Source: Streptomyces sp. CGMCC 4.7035 | GTDB lineage: Bacteria; Actinomycetota; Actinomycetes; Streptomycetales; Streptomycetaceae | Assembly: GCF_031583065.1 (NCBI RefSeq) | Contig: NZ_CP134053.1 | Coordinates: 6,117,001 to 6,181,000 of the forward strand | Direction: 5' to 3' | Length of the DNA stretch: 64,000 nt | Part shown: positions 34,529 to 42,469 of the stretch, piece after piece | How positions within the stretch are numbered: position 1 is the first letter of the stretch | How the letters are laid out: every line of letters starts with the position of its first letter | Position numbers and translations under genes: made by a program | Notes under the pieces: model-generated | The model's database searches: none | What the model saw: the letters and a program-made list of their open reading frames with translations, nothing else | What the model was told of the DNA's origin: nothing

Positions 34529-35209
34529 TCACTCCGCCCTCGCGCGCACCAGCCCCGACTCGTAGGCGATCACCACCAGTTGTGCCCGGTCACGGGCGCC
34601 CAGCTTGGCCATGGCCCGGTTGACGTGCGTCTTCACCGTCAGCGGGCTGACCTCCAGGCGTTCGGCGATCTCGTCGTTCGAATGCCCGCCGGCGACCTGG
34701 ACGAGGACCTCACGCTCGCGACCGGTGAGCGTGCCCAGCCGGTCGGAGCGCGCCGGGTCGCGTCCCTCGTCGCCGTCGCCCTGGGCGAGGAAGCGGGCGA
34801 TGAGCCCCTTGGTGGCGGCGGGCGAGAGCAGCGCCTCGCCGCCGTTCGCGACCCGGATGGCGTTCAACAGCTCCTCGGGCTCGGAGCCCTTGCCCAGGAA
34901 GCCGGACGCCCCGGCGCGCAGCGACTGCACCACGTAGTCGTCGACCTCGAAGGTCGTCAGTATGACCACGCGGACATGCGCGAGGTCGGGGTCGGCACTG
35001 ATCAGACGGGTCGCGGCGAGGCCGTCGGTGCCCGGCATCCGGATGTCCATGAGGACGACGTCGGCGCGCTGCTCCCGGGCCAGCCGCACCGCCTCGGCGC
35101 CGTCGGACGCCTCGCCCACCACCTCCATGTCCGGCTCCGAGTCGACGAGCACGCGGAAGGCGCTGCGCAGCAGCGCCTGGTCGTCGGCGAGCAGGACGCG
35201 GATGGTCAT
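34529..35209 (-). CDS. NarL/LuxR family response regulator
   Basis: 226 residues from ATG 35209 (17 residues shorter than the longest frame). Receiver domain: IRVLLADDQALLR with the acidic pair, VVLMDIRMPGTDG with the phospho-Asp (about 54), and LGKGSEPEELL with the Lys. C-terminal LuxR HTH: LTGREREVLVQVAGGHSNDEIAERLEVSPLTVKTHV. It is 22 bp after the histidine kinase gene and forms a two-component pair with it. Confidence 0.95.
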   Translation of the reverse strand: MTIRVLLADDQALLRSAFRVLVDSEPDMEVVGEASDGAEAVRLAREQRADVVLMDIRMPGTDGLAATRLISADPDLAHVRVVILTTFEVDDYVVQSLRAGASGFLGKGSEPEELLNAIRVANGGEALLSPAATKGLIARFLAQGDGDEGRDPARSDRLGTLTGREREVLVQVAGGHSNDEIAERLEVSPLTVKTHVNRAMAKLGARDRAQLVVIAYESGLVRARAE

Positions 35210-35231
35210 GGGGGCCCTCCCTGGGCGGCGG

Positions 35232-36494
35232 TCACGCGATCTCCGCCGCGGTCGTCGCACGGTTCTTCAGCGGCAGGATCGCATGGACCCGGAAGCCGCC
35301 GCCGTAGCGGGGACCGGCGGTCAGGGCGCCACCGACGGCGGTGACGCGCTCCCGCATGCCGAGCAGTCCGTGCCCGCCGTGTCCATCGTGTTCGTCGTGT
35401 CCGCCGTCGCCCTCGGGCCCGGCGGCCTCGGCCCCGGTGTCCGCGCCCGCGCCGTTGTCGAGAACCGTGATCTCCACGTTCGACCCCACGCGTACGACGC
35501 TGACCTCGGCCTTCGCCTCGGGGCCCGCGTGCTTGCGCACATTGGTGAGGGCCTCCTGGATGAGGCGGTACGCGGCCAGGTCGACGGCGGCGGGCAGCGT
35601 GGTGCCGTGGTCGGCGCGGGCGACCTCGACGGGGAGGCCCGCGTTGCGGAAGGTGTCGGCGAGTTCGTCGAGCCGGGCGAGGCCGGGGGCGGGCTCGGTG
35701 GGTGCCTCGGGATCGCCGGACTGTCTGAGCAGGCCGACGGTGGCGCGGAGTTCGTTGAGCGCGGAGCGGCTGGCCTCGCGGACGTGGGCGAGGGCCTCCT
35801 TGGCCTGGTCCGGGCGCTTGTCCATGACGTGGGCGGCGACTCCCGCCTGCACGTTGACCAGGGCGATGTGGTGGGCGACGACGTCGTGCAGGTCGCGGGC
35901 GATGCGCAGGCGCTCCTCGGCCACGCGGCGGCGGGCCTCCTCCTCGCGGGTGCGTTCCGCCCGCTCGGCGCGCTCCTTGATGGCCTGCACGAAGGCACGG
36001 CGGCTGCGGACTGCGTCGCCGGCGGCCGCGGCCATGCCCGTCCAGGCGAAGACGCCGAGGTTCTCCTGGGCGTACCACGGGAGGGGGCCGGCGAGCATGG
36101 CGGTGCCGGTGAGCACCGTCATGGTGAGCAGGCCGACACGCCAGGTGGTGGGGCGGTCGGTGGTGGCGGCGACGGTGTAGAGGGCGACCACCGCGGACAT
36201 CGCGACGGGGGCGCGGGGGTCGGCGGTGACGAGTTCGACGAGGGAGAGGGCGGCCGAGACGGCGAGGACGGCCAAGGGGTTGCGGCGGCGGAACACCAGG
36301 GCCGCCGCGCCGAGCACGATGAGGGTGAGGCTGAGGGCGTCGGGGGTGCGAGCGCTCCATGTCGTGCCGCCGTCGCCGTGGGGGTCGACGAAGGAGCCGG
36401 CCACCATGCAGCCGAGGACGCCGAGGGCGAGGATCGCGTCCAGGGCCAGGGGGTGGGCGCGGAGGCCGTCCCGGGTGCGTTGGAGGGTGCTCAC
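35232..36494 (-). CDS. Two-component sensor histidine kinase (HisKA_3/NarX type)
   Basis: About 420 residues from GTG 36494. The N-terminal half has five or six hydrophobic helices, the membrane sensor region. HisKA_3: RIARDLHDVVAHHIALVNVQAGVAAHV with the phospho-His in DLHDVVAHH. HATPase_c: IQEALTNVRKHAGPEAKAEV (N box), DNGAGAD, and GHGLLGMRERVTAVGG (G boxes), with a His/Asp/Gly-rich insert before the last. It phosphorylates the adjacent NarL-type regulator. The signal is unknown; its position next to pspAA/pspA suggests envelope stress, by inference. Confidence 0.93.
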   Translation of the reverse strand: MSTLQRTRDGLRAHPLALDAILALGVLGCMVAGSFVDPHGDGGTTWSARTPDALSLTLIVLGAAALVFRRRNPLAVLAVSAALSLVELVTADPRAPVAMSAVVALYTVAATTDRPTTWRVGLLTMTVLTGTAMLAGPLPWYAQENLGVFAWTGMAAAAGDAVRSRRAFVQAIKERAERAERTREEEARRRVAEERLRIARDLHDVVAHHIALVNVQAGVAAHVMDKRPDQAKEALAHVREASRSALNELRATVGLLRQSGDPEAPTEPAPGLARLDELADTFRNAGLPVEVARADHGTTLPAAVDLAAYRLIQEALTNVRKHAGPEAKAEVSVVRVGSNVEITVLDNGAGADTGAEAAGPEGDGGHDEHDGHGGHGLLGMRERVTAVGGALTAGPRYGGGFRVHAILPLKNRATTAAEIA

Positions 36495-36684
36495 GTCAGC
36501 GAAGGGTACGGGGCCGGTGGGGGGTGCGGAACGGGTGTCGCGCCCCCGCCGCCCCTGCCCTTCCCGTCCTTGGGGGCCGCCGCCCCCAGACCCCCGCCAG
36601 TCGGCCTTGACGGCCTCGTCCTCAAACTCCCCGGTCGTACACAAGCTCTTCGAGCAGGGAGGACCCCCAGACGGGCCAAAAGAT

Positions 36685-36963
36685 TCACCCTGGGATCAAG
36701 CCGTCGTCGTTCAGCATCTCGCGGACCTCTGCCAGGCTCGCGTCCGGGGACGGCAGGATCAGTTCCGATGGTTCCAGGGCGTCGTCCGGCAGCGGGGTGC
36801 CCAGGCGGCGGACCGCTTCCAGGAGGGCGTTCAGGGTGCGGCGGAAGCCCTGCTCGTCGCCGCTCTCCATCTCCTGGAGCAGTTCGTCGTCCAGCTTGTT
36901 CAGTTCGGTGAAGTGGGCGTCGTCCAGCTTCACCTGCCCCTCCCCCATGATCCGTACGATCAC
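36685..36963 (-). CDS. pspAA: PspA-associated protein PspAA
   Basis: 92 residues. MIVRIMGEGQVKLDD, LNKLDDELLQEMESGDEQGFRRTLNALL and the acidic Pro-containing C-terminal half match PspAA, a small partner of PspA in actinobacteria. It lies 44 bp after pspA on the same strand, so the two form an operon. The role is in stabilising membranes under stress, by association with PspA. Confidence 0.85.
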   Translation of the reverse strand: MIVRIMGEGQVKLDDAHFTELNKLDDELLQEMESGDEQGFRRTLNALLEAVRRLGTPLPDDALEPSELILPSPDASLAEVREMLNDDGLIPG

Positions 36964-37007
36964 GTCGCCCTCCTCAGGCGTGGGACCCGGTGGATGAGAC
37001 GATCGGG

Positions 37008-37805
37008 TTACTGCTTGTCGAAGCGCGGGGTGTCCTGCGGCTGGGACCGGTTCTGCCCCTGGCCCGTGCCGCCCTCGATCGCCTGCCGCTGCTCGGAGGA
37101 GCCTCCGGCCAGCTCCGCCTTCATGCGCTGCAGTTCCAGCTCCACATCAGTACCACCGGAGAGCCGGTCCAGCTCGGCCTGGATGTCGTCCTTCGCCATG
37201 CCGGAGGGGTCGTCCAGGGCGCCGGAGGCCAGGAGTTCGTCGATCGCGCCGGCCCGGGCCTGGAGCTGCGCCGTCTTGTCCTCGGCCCGCTGGATGGCCA
37301 GGCCGACGTCGCCCATCTCCTCGGAGATGCCGGAGAAGGCCTCACCGATCCGGGTCTGCGCCTGGGCCGCCGTGTACGTCGCCTTGATGGTTTCCTTCTT
37401 GGTGCGGAAGGCGTCCACCTTCGCCTGGAGGCGCTGGGCCGCCAGGGTGAGCTTCTCCTCCTCGCCCTGCAGGGTCTGGTGCTGGGTCTCCAGGTCCGTC
37501 ACCTGCTGCTGGAGCGCGGCGCGCCGGGACAGCGCCTCGCGGGCCAGGTCCTCGCGACCGAGCGCGAGCGCCTTGCGGCCCTGGTCCTCGAGCTTGGAGG
37601 ACTGGTTCTGGAGCTGGTTGAGCTGCAGCTCCAGGCGCTTGCGGCTGGTCGCCACGTCCGCGACGCCGCGGCGCACCTTCTGGAGCAGCTCCAGCTGCTT
37701 CTGGTACGAGTAATCGAGGGTCTCGCGCGGGTCCTCGGCCCGGTCAAGGGCCTTGTTCGCCTTCGCGCGGAAGATCATCCCCATACGCTTCATGACACCG
37801 CTCAT
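37008..37805 (-). CDS. pspA: PspA/IM30 family phage shock protein
   Basis: 265 residues from ATG 37805. Almost entirely a long alpha-helical coiled coil, with KRMGMIFRAKANKALDRAEDPRETLDYSYQKQ at the N-terminus (the amphipathic helix and first coil of PspA/IM30) and LQNQSSKLEDQGRKALALGREDLAREAL typical of the family. An ESCRT-III-like peripheral membrane protein that maintains bilayer integrity. The Gln-rich tail (GGTGQGQNRSQPQDTPRF) is not conserved in short bacterial PspAs. The frame to 37883 adds residues with no family match. Confidence 0.94.
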   Translation of the reverse strand: MSGVMKRMGMIFRAKANKALDRAEDPRETLDYSYQKQLELLQKVRRGVADVATSRKRLELQLNQLQNQSSKLEDQGRKALALGREDLAREALSRRAALQQQVTDLETQHQTLQGEEEKLTLAAQRLQAKVDAFRTKKETIKATYTAAQAQTRIGEAFSGISEEMGDVGLAIQRAEDKTAQLQARAGAIDELLASGALDDPSGMAKDDIQAELDRLSGGTDVELELQRMKAELAGGSSEQRQAIEGGTGQGQNRSQPQDTPRFDKQ

Positions 37806-38027
37806 GGGCTTCGCGCGCCCCCTTCTGACCGACTCCAGCTCACAGGTCTGCGACAGGACCCACAGTACGGGCCCTGCATCCATTACCGCACTGTTCGGGG
37901 ACGGATGCGGTCATCCCCAAGGACGACTGCGTACGGTCCCGCTCCGGCGTAGGGAGTAGGTGTCCCCCGAGGTTACGTACGGGGTGGCTCCCGGATTCCC
38001 TCAGCCGGCCTCCGGAAGAACGTCGGC

Positions 38028-38060
38028 GGTCTTCCTTCGGTCTTCCTTCGGTCTTCCTTT
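38028..38060. repeat. 11-bp direct repeat, three copies
   Basis: GGTCTTCCTTC occurs at 38028-38038 and 38039-38049, and GGTCTTCCTTT at 38050-38060. It lies in the 351-bp gap between the divergent pspA and DUF3043 genes. Nothing else in that gap is clear; TACTGT on the minus strand at 37862-37867 may be a -10 for pspA. Confidence 0.85.
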
Positions 38061-38156
38061 TGAGGCCCCTCTGTCCCAGTACAGACGACCGCTGTTGCCG
38101 GATCGTTCCCCACTCGGCTGGGGTCCATGCGGGGGTACCCCGTACCCTTGGGTTTT

Positions 38157-38756
38157 GTGTTCCGTAGCCGTGCCAAGGAAGAGAAGGCCCAGGTCGCCGA
38201 CAAGGCGCCGGTGACCGACTCCAAGCAGCCCCGTGACCCGCAGGCCCCCAAGGGCCGGCCCACCCCGAAGCGCAGTGAGGCGCAGGCCCAGCGCCGCAGC
38301 GTCGCCAACACGCCGACGACCCGCAAGGACGCCGCCAAGCGGCAGCGCGAGGAGCGCCGCGTCCAGCTGGAGAAGCAGCGCCAGGCGCTGGCCGGCGGTG
38401 ACGAGCGCTATCTGCCGGCGCGGGACAAGGGCCCGGTCCGCAAGTTCGCCCGTGACTTCGTCGACTCGCGGCTCAACATCGCGGAGTTCTTCCTGCCGCT
38501 GGCCGTGATCATCCTCGTGCTGAGCGTGGTGCGGGTGGGCGCGCTGCAGAGCATCGCACTGCTGCTGTGGCTGGTCGTGATCGTCCTGATCGTGCTGGAC
38601 TCGATCTTCTCGGCGTTCCGGCTGAGGAAGCAGCTGAACGAGCGCTTCGCGGACCAGAACAAGCGGGGCGTGATCGCCTACGCGCTGATGCGCTCCCTGC
38701 AGATGCGCCGACTCCGGCTGCCGAAGCCGCAGGTCAAGCGCGGAGAGCGGCCCTGA
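38157..38756 (+). CDS. DUF3043 membrane protein
   Basis: 199 residues from GTG 38157. The first half is very basic and Gln/Arg/Lys-rich (about 5-85). KGPVRKFARDFVDSRLNIAEFFLP and two transmembrane helices (about 112-130 and 135-152) follow, with a basic C-terminus. This is the actinobacterial DUF3043 family (Rv2206 in M. tuberculosis, from memory). Function unknown. Its stop codon overlaps the start of the methyltransferase (CTGA, 38753-38756). Confidence 0.88.
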   Translation: MFRSRAKEEKAQVADKAPVTDSKQPRDPQAPKGRPTPKRSEAQAQRRSVANTPTTRKDAAKRQREERRVQLEKQRQALAGGDERYLPARDKGPVRKFARDFVDSRLNIAEFFLPLAVIILVLSVVRVGALQSIALLLWLVVIVLIVLDSIFSAFRLRKQLNERFADQNKRGVIAYALMRSLQMRRLRLPKPQVKRGERP

Positions 38757-39541
38757 GCACGACGGCTTTCTCCGGGGGTGCGGCAGATGCCTGGCTGAGC
38801 AAGCTGGGCGGTCTGCGCGATGTCGTACGGCAGGAGCTGGTGGCCCGGCAGCTCGACGAGCAGATCGCGGCACGGTTCCCGGTCGGGCAGCGGCTGCGGG
38901 TGCTCGACGTGGGGATGGGCCAGGGCACACAGGCGCTGCGTCTGGCCCGGGCCGGGCATCAGGTGACGGGGGTCGAACAGGACTCCCGCATGATCGCCGC
39001 GGCCCGCGAGGCCCTGTGCGGCGAGCCGGAAGGCATCCGGGAGCGGGTACGGCTCGTCCAGGGCGACGGCCAGGACACCGGCGTGCACTTCCTGCCGGGC
39101 AGCTTCGATGTGGTGCTGTGCCACGGCGTGCTGATGTACGTCGAGGAGCCGGACGCCCTGCTGGCGGGGCTCGCCCGGATGCTCGCCCCCGGCGGGCTGC
39201 TCTCCCTGCTCGTACGGAACGGGGACGCGCTGGCGATGCGGCCGGGGCTGTCCGGGGACTGGACGGCCGCGCTGGGCGCGTTCGACACGCTGTCGTACAC
39301 GAACCGGCTGGGGCTCGACGTGCGCGCGGACCGGCTGGAGGCGTTGACGGCGACGCTGGCGGGGATCGGAGCGCCGCTGCACGCGTGGTACGGGGTGCGG
39401 GTCTTCACCGATACGGCGGCGGACGACGCGGAGCCGCCCGCCGATGTCGAGACGCTGCTGGCGGCCGAGGAGCGGGCCGGGAAGACCGATCCCTATCGCG
39501 GGGTCGCGGCGTTGCTGCATCTGTGCGGAGTGCGGGGCTGA
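38753..39541 (+). CDS. Class I SAM-dependent methyltransferase, probable CTG start
   Basis: 262 residues if started at CTG 38753. LRVLDVGMGQGTQALRLARAGHQVTGVEQD is motif I plus the acidic residue of motif II; FDVVLCHGVLMYVEEPDALLAGLARMLAPGGLLSLL covers motifs IV to VI. This resembles CmoA/SmtA-like enzymes; the substrate is unknown. No ATG, GTG or TTG is in frame between the end of DUF3043 and residue 28. CTG 38753 overlaps the previous stop as CTGA and has GGAGAG 5 nt upstream, so a non-canonical coupled start is the best reading. Confidence 0.85.
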   Translation: MSTTAFSGGAADAWLSKLGGLRDVVRQELVARQLDEQIAARFPVGQRLRVLDVGMGQGTQALRLARAGHQVTGVEQDSRMIAAAREALCGEPEGIRERVRLVQGDGQDTGVHFLPGSFDVVLCHGVLMYVEEPDALLAGLARMLAPGGLLSLLVRNGDALAMRPGLSGDWTAALGAFDTLSYTNRLGLDVRADRLEALTATLAGIGAPLHAWYGVRVFTDTAADDAEPPADVETLLAAEERAGKTDPYRGVAALLHLCGVRG

Positions 39542-39648
39542 GGACGGTTCGGCACCTCCGGTAGCCACGGGTAACCCTTTCGGGTGTGCCGAGCCCGTTC
39601 GGGCGTACCGGGAAAGCGGGACGACGGGCCCCAATCGACACTCGGGGC

Positions 39649-40719
39649 ATGAAGGCTTCCCGTTCCCGTGCCCTTCGGCTGTGTGCTCCCCTCGTCGTCT
39701 GCTCCCTCGTCCTGCTCGGCGGCTGCACCGACTCCTCGGAGAAGGAGACGAAGAAGGACGCCCCGACGAGCAGGCCGACCGCCGCGCCCACGACGGCCGG
39801 CGATCTGCAGAACGCGTACCAGAGGGTGATCAAGGACGTGCTGTCGTCGGTCGTGCAGATCCAGGCCGGCAGTTCTCTCGGGTCCGGTGTGGTGTACGAC
39901 GACAAGGGTCACATCGTCACCAACGCGCACGTGGTCGGGAACGAGAAGACGTTCCGGGTGACCACCGCCAACAGCGAGAACGCGCTCACCGCGAGCCTCG
40001 TCTCCTCGTACCCGGGCCAGGACCTGGCCGTCATCAAGCTGGACAAGGTGCCGGCGGGGCTGAAGGCGGCCGTCTTCGCGGACTCGCCCAAGGTGCAGGT
40101 GGGGCAGATCGTCCTGGCCATGGGCTCGCCGCTGGGGCTGTCGTCGAGCGTGACCCAGGGGATCGTGTCGGCGACCGGACGGACCGTCACCGAGGGGAGC
40201 GAGGACGGACGGACGGGCGCCACCATCGCGAACATGGTGCAGACCTCGGCCGCGATCAACCCGGGCAACAGCGGGGGCGCGCTGGTCAATCTCGACGCCC
40301 AGGTCATCGGCATCCCGACGCTCGCCGCGCTCGATCCCGGGCTCGGGGGCAGCGCGGCGCCCGGCATCGGGTTCGCGATCCCGGCGTCCACGGTGAAGGG
40401 GATCGCCGACCAGATCGTCGAGAAGGGCAAGGTCACCGACTCGGGGCGGGCCGCACTCGACATCACCGCCCGCACGGTGGTGAACGGCAACTACCAGCCG
40501 GCCGGGGTGGCGGTGGTCGACGTCAAGGACGGCGGCGCGGCCGACCAGGCCGGCCTGAGCGCCGGGGACATCATCATCAGGCTGGGTGACACGGACATCA
40601 CCACGACCACGTCACTCGCCGAGGCGCTCGCCAACGACAAGCCGGGGCAGAAAACGACGGTGACGTACACCCGGAACGGCAGCCGGAAGACCGTCGACGT
40701 GACGTTGGGCGAACAGTGA
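39649..40719 (+). CDS. HtrA/DegP-like serine protease lipoprotein with PDZ domain
   Basis: 356 residues from ATG 39649. A lipoprotein signal ends LLGGC, followed by a Lys/Asp/Thr linker. The trypsin-like domain (about 55-250) has the triad His in IVTNAHVV, Asp in GQDLAVIKL and Ser in INPGNSGGAL. A PDZ domain (about 265-350) follows with VKDGGAADQAGLSAGDIIIRLGDTDI. Envelope protein quality control by cutting or holding misfolded proteins. The frame's earlier ATG at 39586 would put a charged stretch before the signal. Confidence 0.94.
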   Translation: MKASRSRALRLCAPLVVCSLVLLGGCTDSSEKETKKDAPTSRPTAAPTTAGDLQNAYQRVIKDVLSSVVQIQAGSSLGSGVVYDDKGHIVTNAHVVGNEKTFRVTTANSENALTASLVSSYPGQDLAVIKLDKVPAGLKAAVFADSPKVQVGQIVLAMGSPLGLSSSVTQGIVSATGRTVTEGSEDGRTGATIANMVQTSAAINPGNSGGALVNLDAQVIGIPTLAALDPGLGGSAAPGIGFAIPASTVKGIADQIVEKGKVTDSGRAALDITARTVVNGNYQPAGVAVVDVKDGGAADQAGLSAGDIIIRLGDTDITTTTSLAEALANDKPGQKTTVTYTRNGSRKTVDVTLGEQ

Positions 40720-40786
40720 GGGCCGGTGGGCGAGGGCGCGAGTGAGCCATAGGGGCGCGCCGGTGCCGAGAGTGCGAGCGCGCGGA

Positions 40787-40939
40787 GGCGCGAAGCGCTG
40801 AGCACGGTCGTGCTCTCGGCACCGGCTCAGGCGCCCCGTAGGCGAACGAGCCAAAAAAGGGGAGCGGCGCGAAGCGCTGAGCACGGTCGTGCTCTCGGCA
40901 CCGGCTCAGGCGCCCCGTAGGCGAACGAGCCAAAAAAGG
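40787..40939. repeat. 74-bp perfect direct repeat containing long palindromes
   Basis: Bases 40787-40860 and 40866-40939 are identical over 74 positions (79-bp period). Each contains GAGCAC-GGTC-GTGCTC, CTCTCGGCACCGGC and GGCGAACGAGCCAAAAAAGG. In the first copy CTCTCGGCACCGGC pairs with GCCGGTGCCGAGAG just upstream. GGCGAACGAGCCAAA also occurs at 25067-25081. It fills the 225-bp gap between the convergent HtrA gene and a small gene and probably ends transcription. Confidence 0.92.
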
Positions 40940-40944
40940 AGGGG

Positions 40945-41157
40945 CTACGCGTCCTCGGCGTGCAGGCTCATCGGACCGTAGATCTCGGTGGTGTCCTCGA
41001 ACAGCCGCACCTGGTCGGCGCCGCCGGCCAGCAGATCCTTCCAGTGCTCCCCGATCCAGGACTCGGCGTCCCCCTGCGTGGTGAACTCCTCGGGCGTGAC
41101 CGCGGGCTGGACCTCCGCCCCGTCGGCCTTCTCGAACCGCCACGTCCATGCCGCCAT
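40945..41157 (-). CDS. Small conserved hypothetical protein
   Basis: 70 residues from ATG 41157, which has TTGGAGG 5 nt upstream. AAWTWRFEKADGAEVQP starts a beta-rich, acidic protein with GDAESWIGEHWKDLLAGGADQVRLFED; Trp residues are unusually frequent. I recall homologues throughout Streptomyces with no known function. It is divergent from cobU. Confidence 0.8.
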   Translation of the reverse strand: MAAWTWRFEKADGAEVQPAVTPEEFTTQGDAESWIGEHWKDLLAGGADQVRLFEDTTEIYGPMSLHAEDA

Positions 41158-41269
41158 GTACGCCTCCAAGTGTGAGCACATGCAGAGCAGCAGCCGGATC
41201 TTGGTCCCGCCGCTGCACTGAGCCTAGCCGGACGCGCAAGACCTGCGGGGACACGGGAAAATCAGGTCC

Positions 41270-42469
41270 GTGGACGTGACTCTGCTCGGCACCGGTGCCC
41301 CCGCGGGACTCCCCCGCCCCGACTGTCCCTGTGCGGCCTGCGCGCGTGCGCTCGGTCAGGAGGCGCGGGCGGCGACCGCCGTGCTCGTGGACGGGACGCT
41401 GTTGCTGGACCTCACGCCGGGCGCGGCGTTCGCGGCCGCGCGCGCCGGGCACTCGCTGGCCGGGGTGCGGCAGGCGCTACTGTCGCACCCGCACGACGGG
41501 CCCCCGGTCGAGGTCCCGGCGGGCCTGCCGCAGCCCGGGCGGGTGGCGGACGGCCGGGAGTTGGCGCTGCTGACCGGGCACCGGGTGCGGGCCCTCGCGA
41601 TGGACTCGCCGGGCACGGGGTACGCCGTGACCGGGCCGGACGGGCTGCGGCTGCTGTATCTGCCGCCGGGCGGGGCGCCCGCGGGTCTTGAGGAGCCGGC
41701 CCCGACGTACGACATGGTGATCGCCGACGTCGTGGGCCGGCCGGACGCGCTGGCGAAGCTGCGGGCGGTGGGGGCGATCGGGCCGGCCACGGACGTCGTC
41801 GCCGCCCACCTCGACCACGATGTGCCGCCGGGCGCCGAGCTGCGGCGGCGCCTCGCGGCGGCGGGGGCGCGGGCGGTGCCGGACGGGACGACGCTGACCG
41901 TGGGCGGATACGACGACGTGCCGGACGTGCCGCGGCGCACGCTCGTGCTCGGCGGGGCGCGGTCGGGCAAGTCGGTGGAGGCCGAGCGGCGCCTGGAGGC
42001 GTTCCCGGACGTGCTGTACGTGGCGACGGGCGGGTCGCGGAACGGGGACACGGAGTGGGCGGCACGGGTGGCCACGCACCGGGAACGGCGGCCCGGGTCC
42101 TGGCACACCGCCGAGACCTGCGACCTCCTACCGCTGCTGGCGGAGGACGGGCCGCCGCTGCTGATCGACTGTCTGTCGCTGTGGCTGACCGACGCGATGG
42201 ACGCGGTGAACGCGTGGGACGACGCGGAGTGGGCCGGCGGCGGCGAGCGGGTGCTGCGGGCACGGGTGGAGGAACTCACGGCGGCGGTTCGGGCCACGCG
42301 CCGGACGGTCGTGGCCGTCTCGAACGAGGTCGGCTCGGGCATCGTCCCCGCGACCGCGTCCGGCCGCCGCTACCGTGACGAACTGGGCCGCCTGAACACG
42401 GCGTTCGCGACGGAGTGCGAGCACGTGTTGCTGGTGGTGGCCGGGCAGGCGCTGGCGCTACGCGGCTGA
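41270..42469 (+). CDS. cobU: Adenosylcobinamide kinase/guanylyltransferase with N-terminal MBL-like domain
   Basis: 399 residues. The C-terminal part (about 222-399) is CobU/CobP: LVLGGARSGKS P-loop (228-235), VATGGSRNGDTEWAARVATHRERRPGSWHTAE with the guanylylated His region, and IDCLSLWLTDAM. It converts adenosylcobinamide to its phosphate and then GDP form. The N-terminal 210 residues have a metallo-beta-lactamase-like outline (VTLLGTGAPAGLPRP, LLSHPHDGPP, VVAAHLDHDVPP), but the HxHxDH metal motif is broken. Its role there may be structural. It lies in the same window as cobT and cobS, which complete the nucleotide loop. Confidence 0.92.
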   Translation: MDVTLLGTGAPAGLPRPDCPCAACARALGQEARAATAVLVDGTLLLDLTPGAAFAAARAGHSLAGVRQALLSHPHDGPPVEVPAGLPQPGRVADGRELALLTGHRVRALAMDSPGTGYAVTGPDGLRLLYLPPGGAPAGLEEPAPTYDMVIADVVGRPDALAKLRAVGAIGPATDVVAAHLDHDVPPGAELRRRLAAAGARAVPDGTTLTVGGYDDVPDVPRRTLVLGGARSGKSVEAERRLEAFPDVLYVATGGSRNGDTEWAARVATHRERRPGSWHTAETCDLLPLLAEDGPPLLIDCLSLWLTDAMDAVNAWDDAEWAGGGERVLRARVEELTAAVRATRRTVVAVSNEVGSGIVPATASGRRYRDELGRLNTAFATECEHVLLVVAGQALALRG

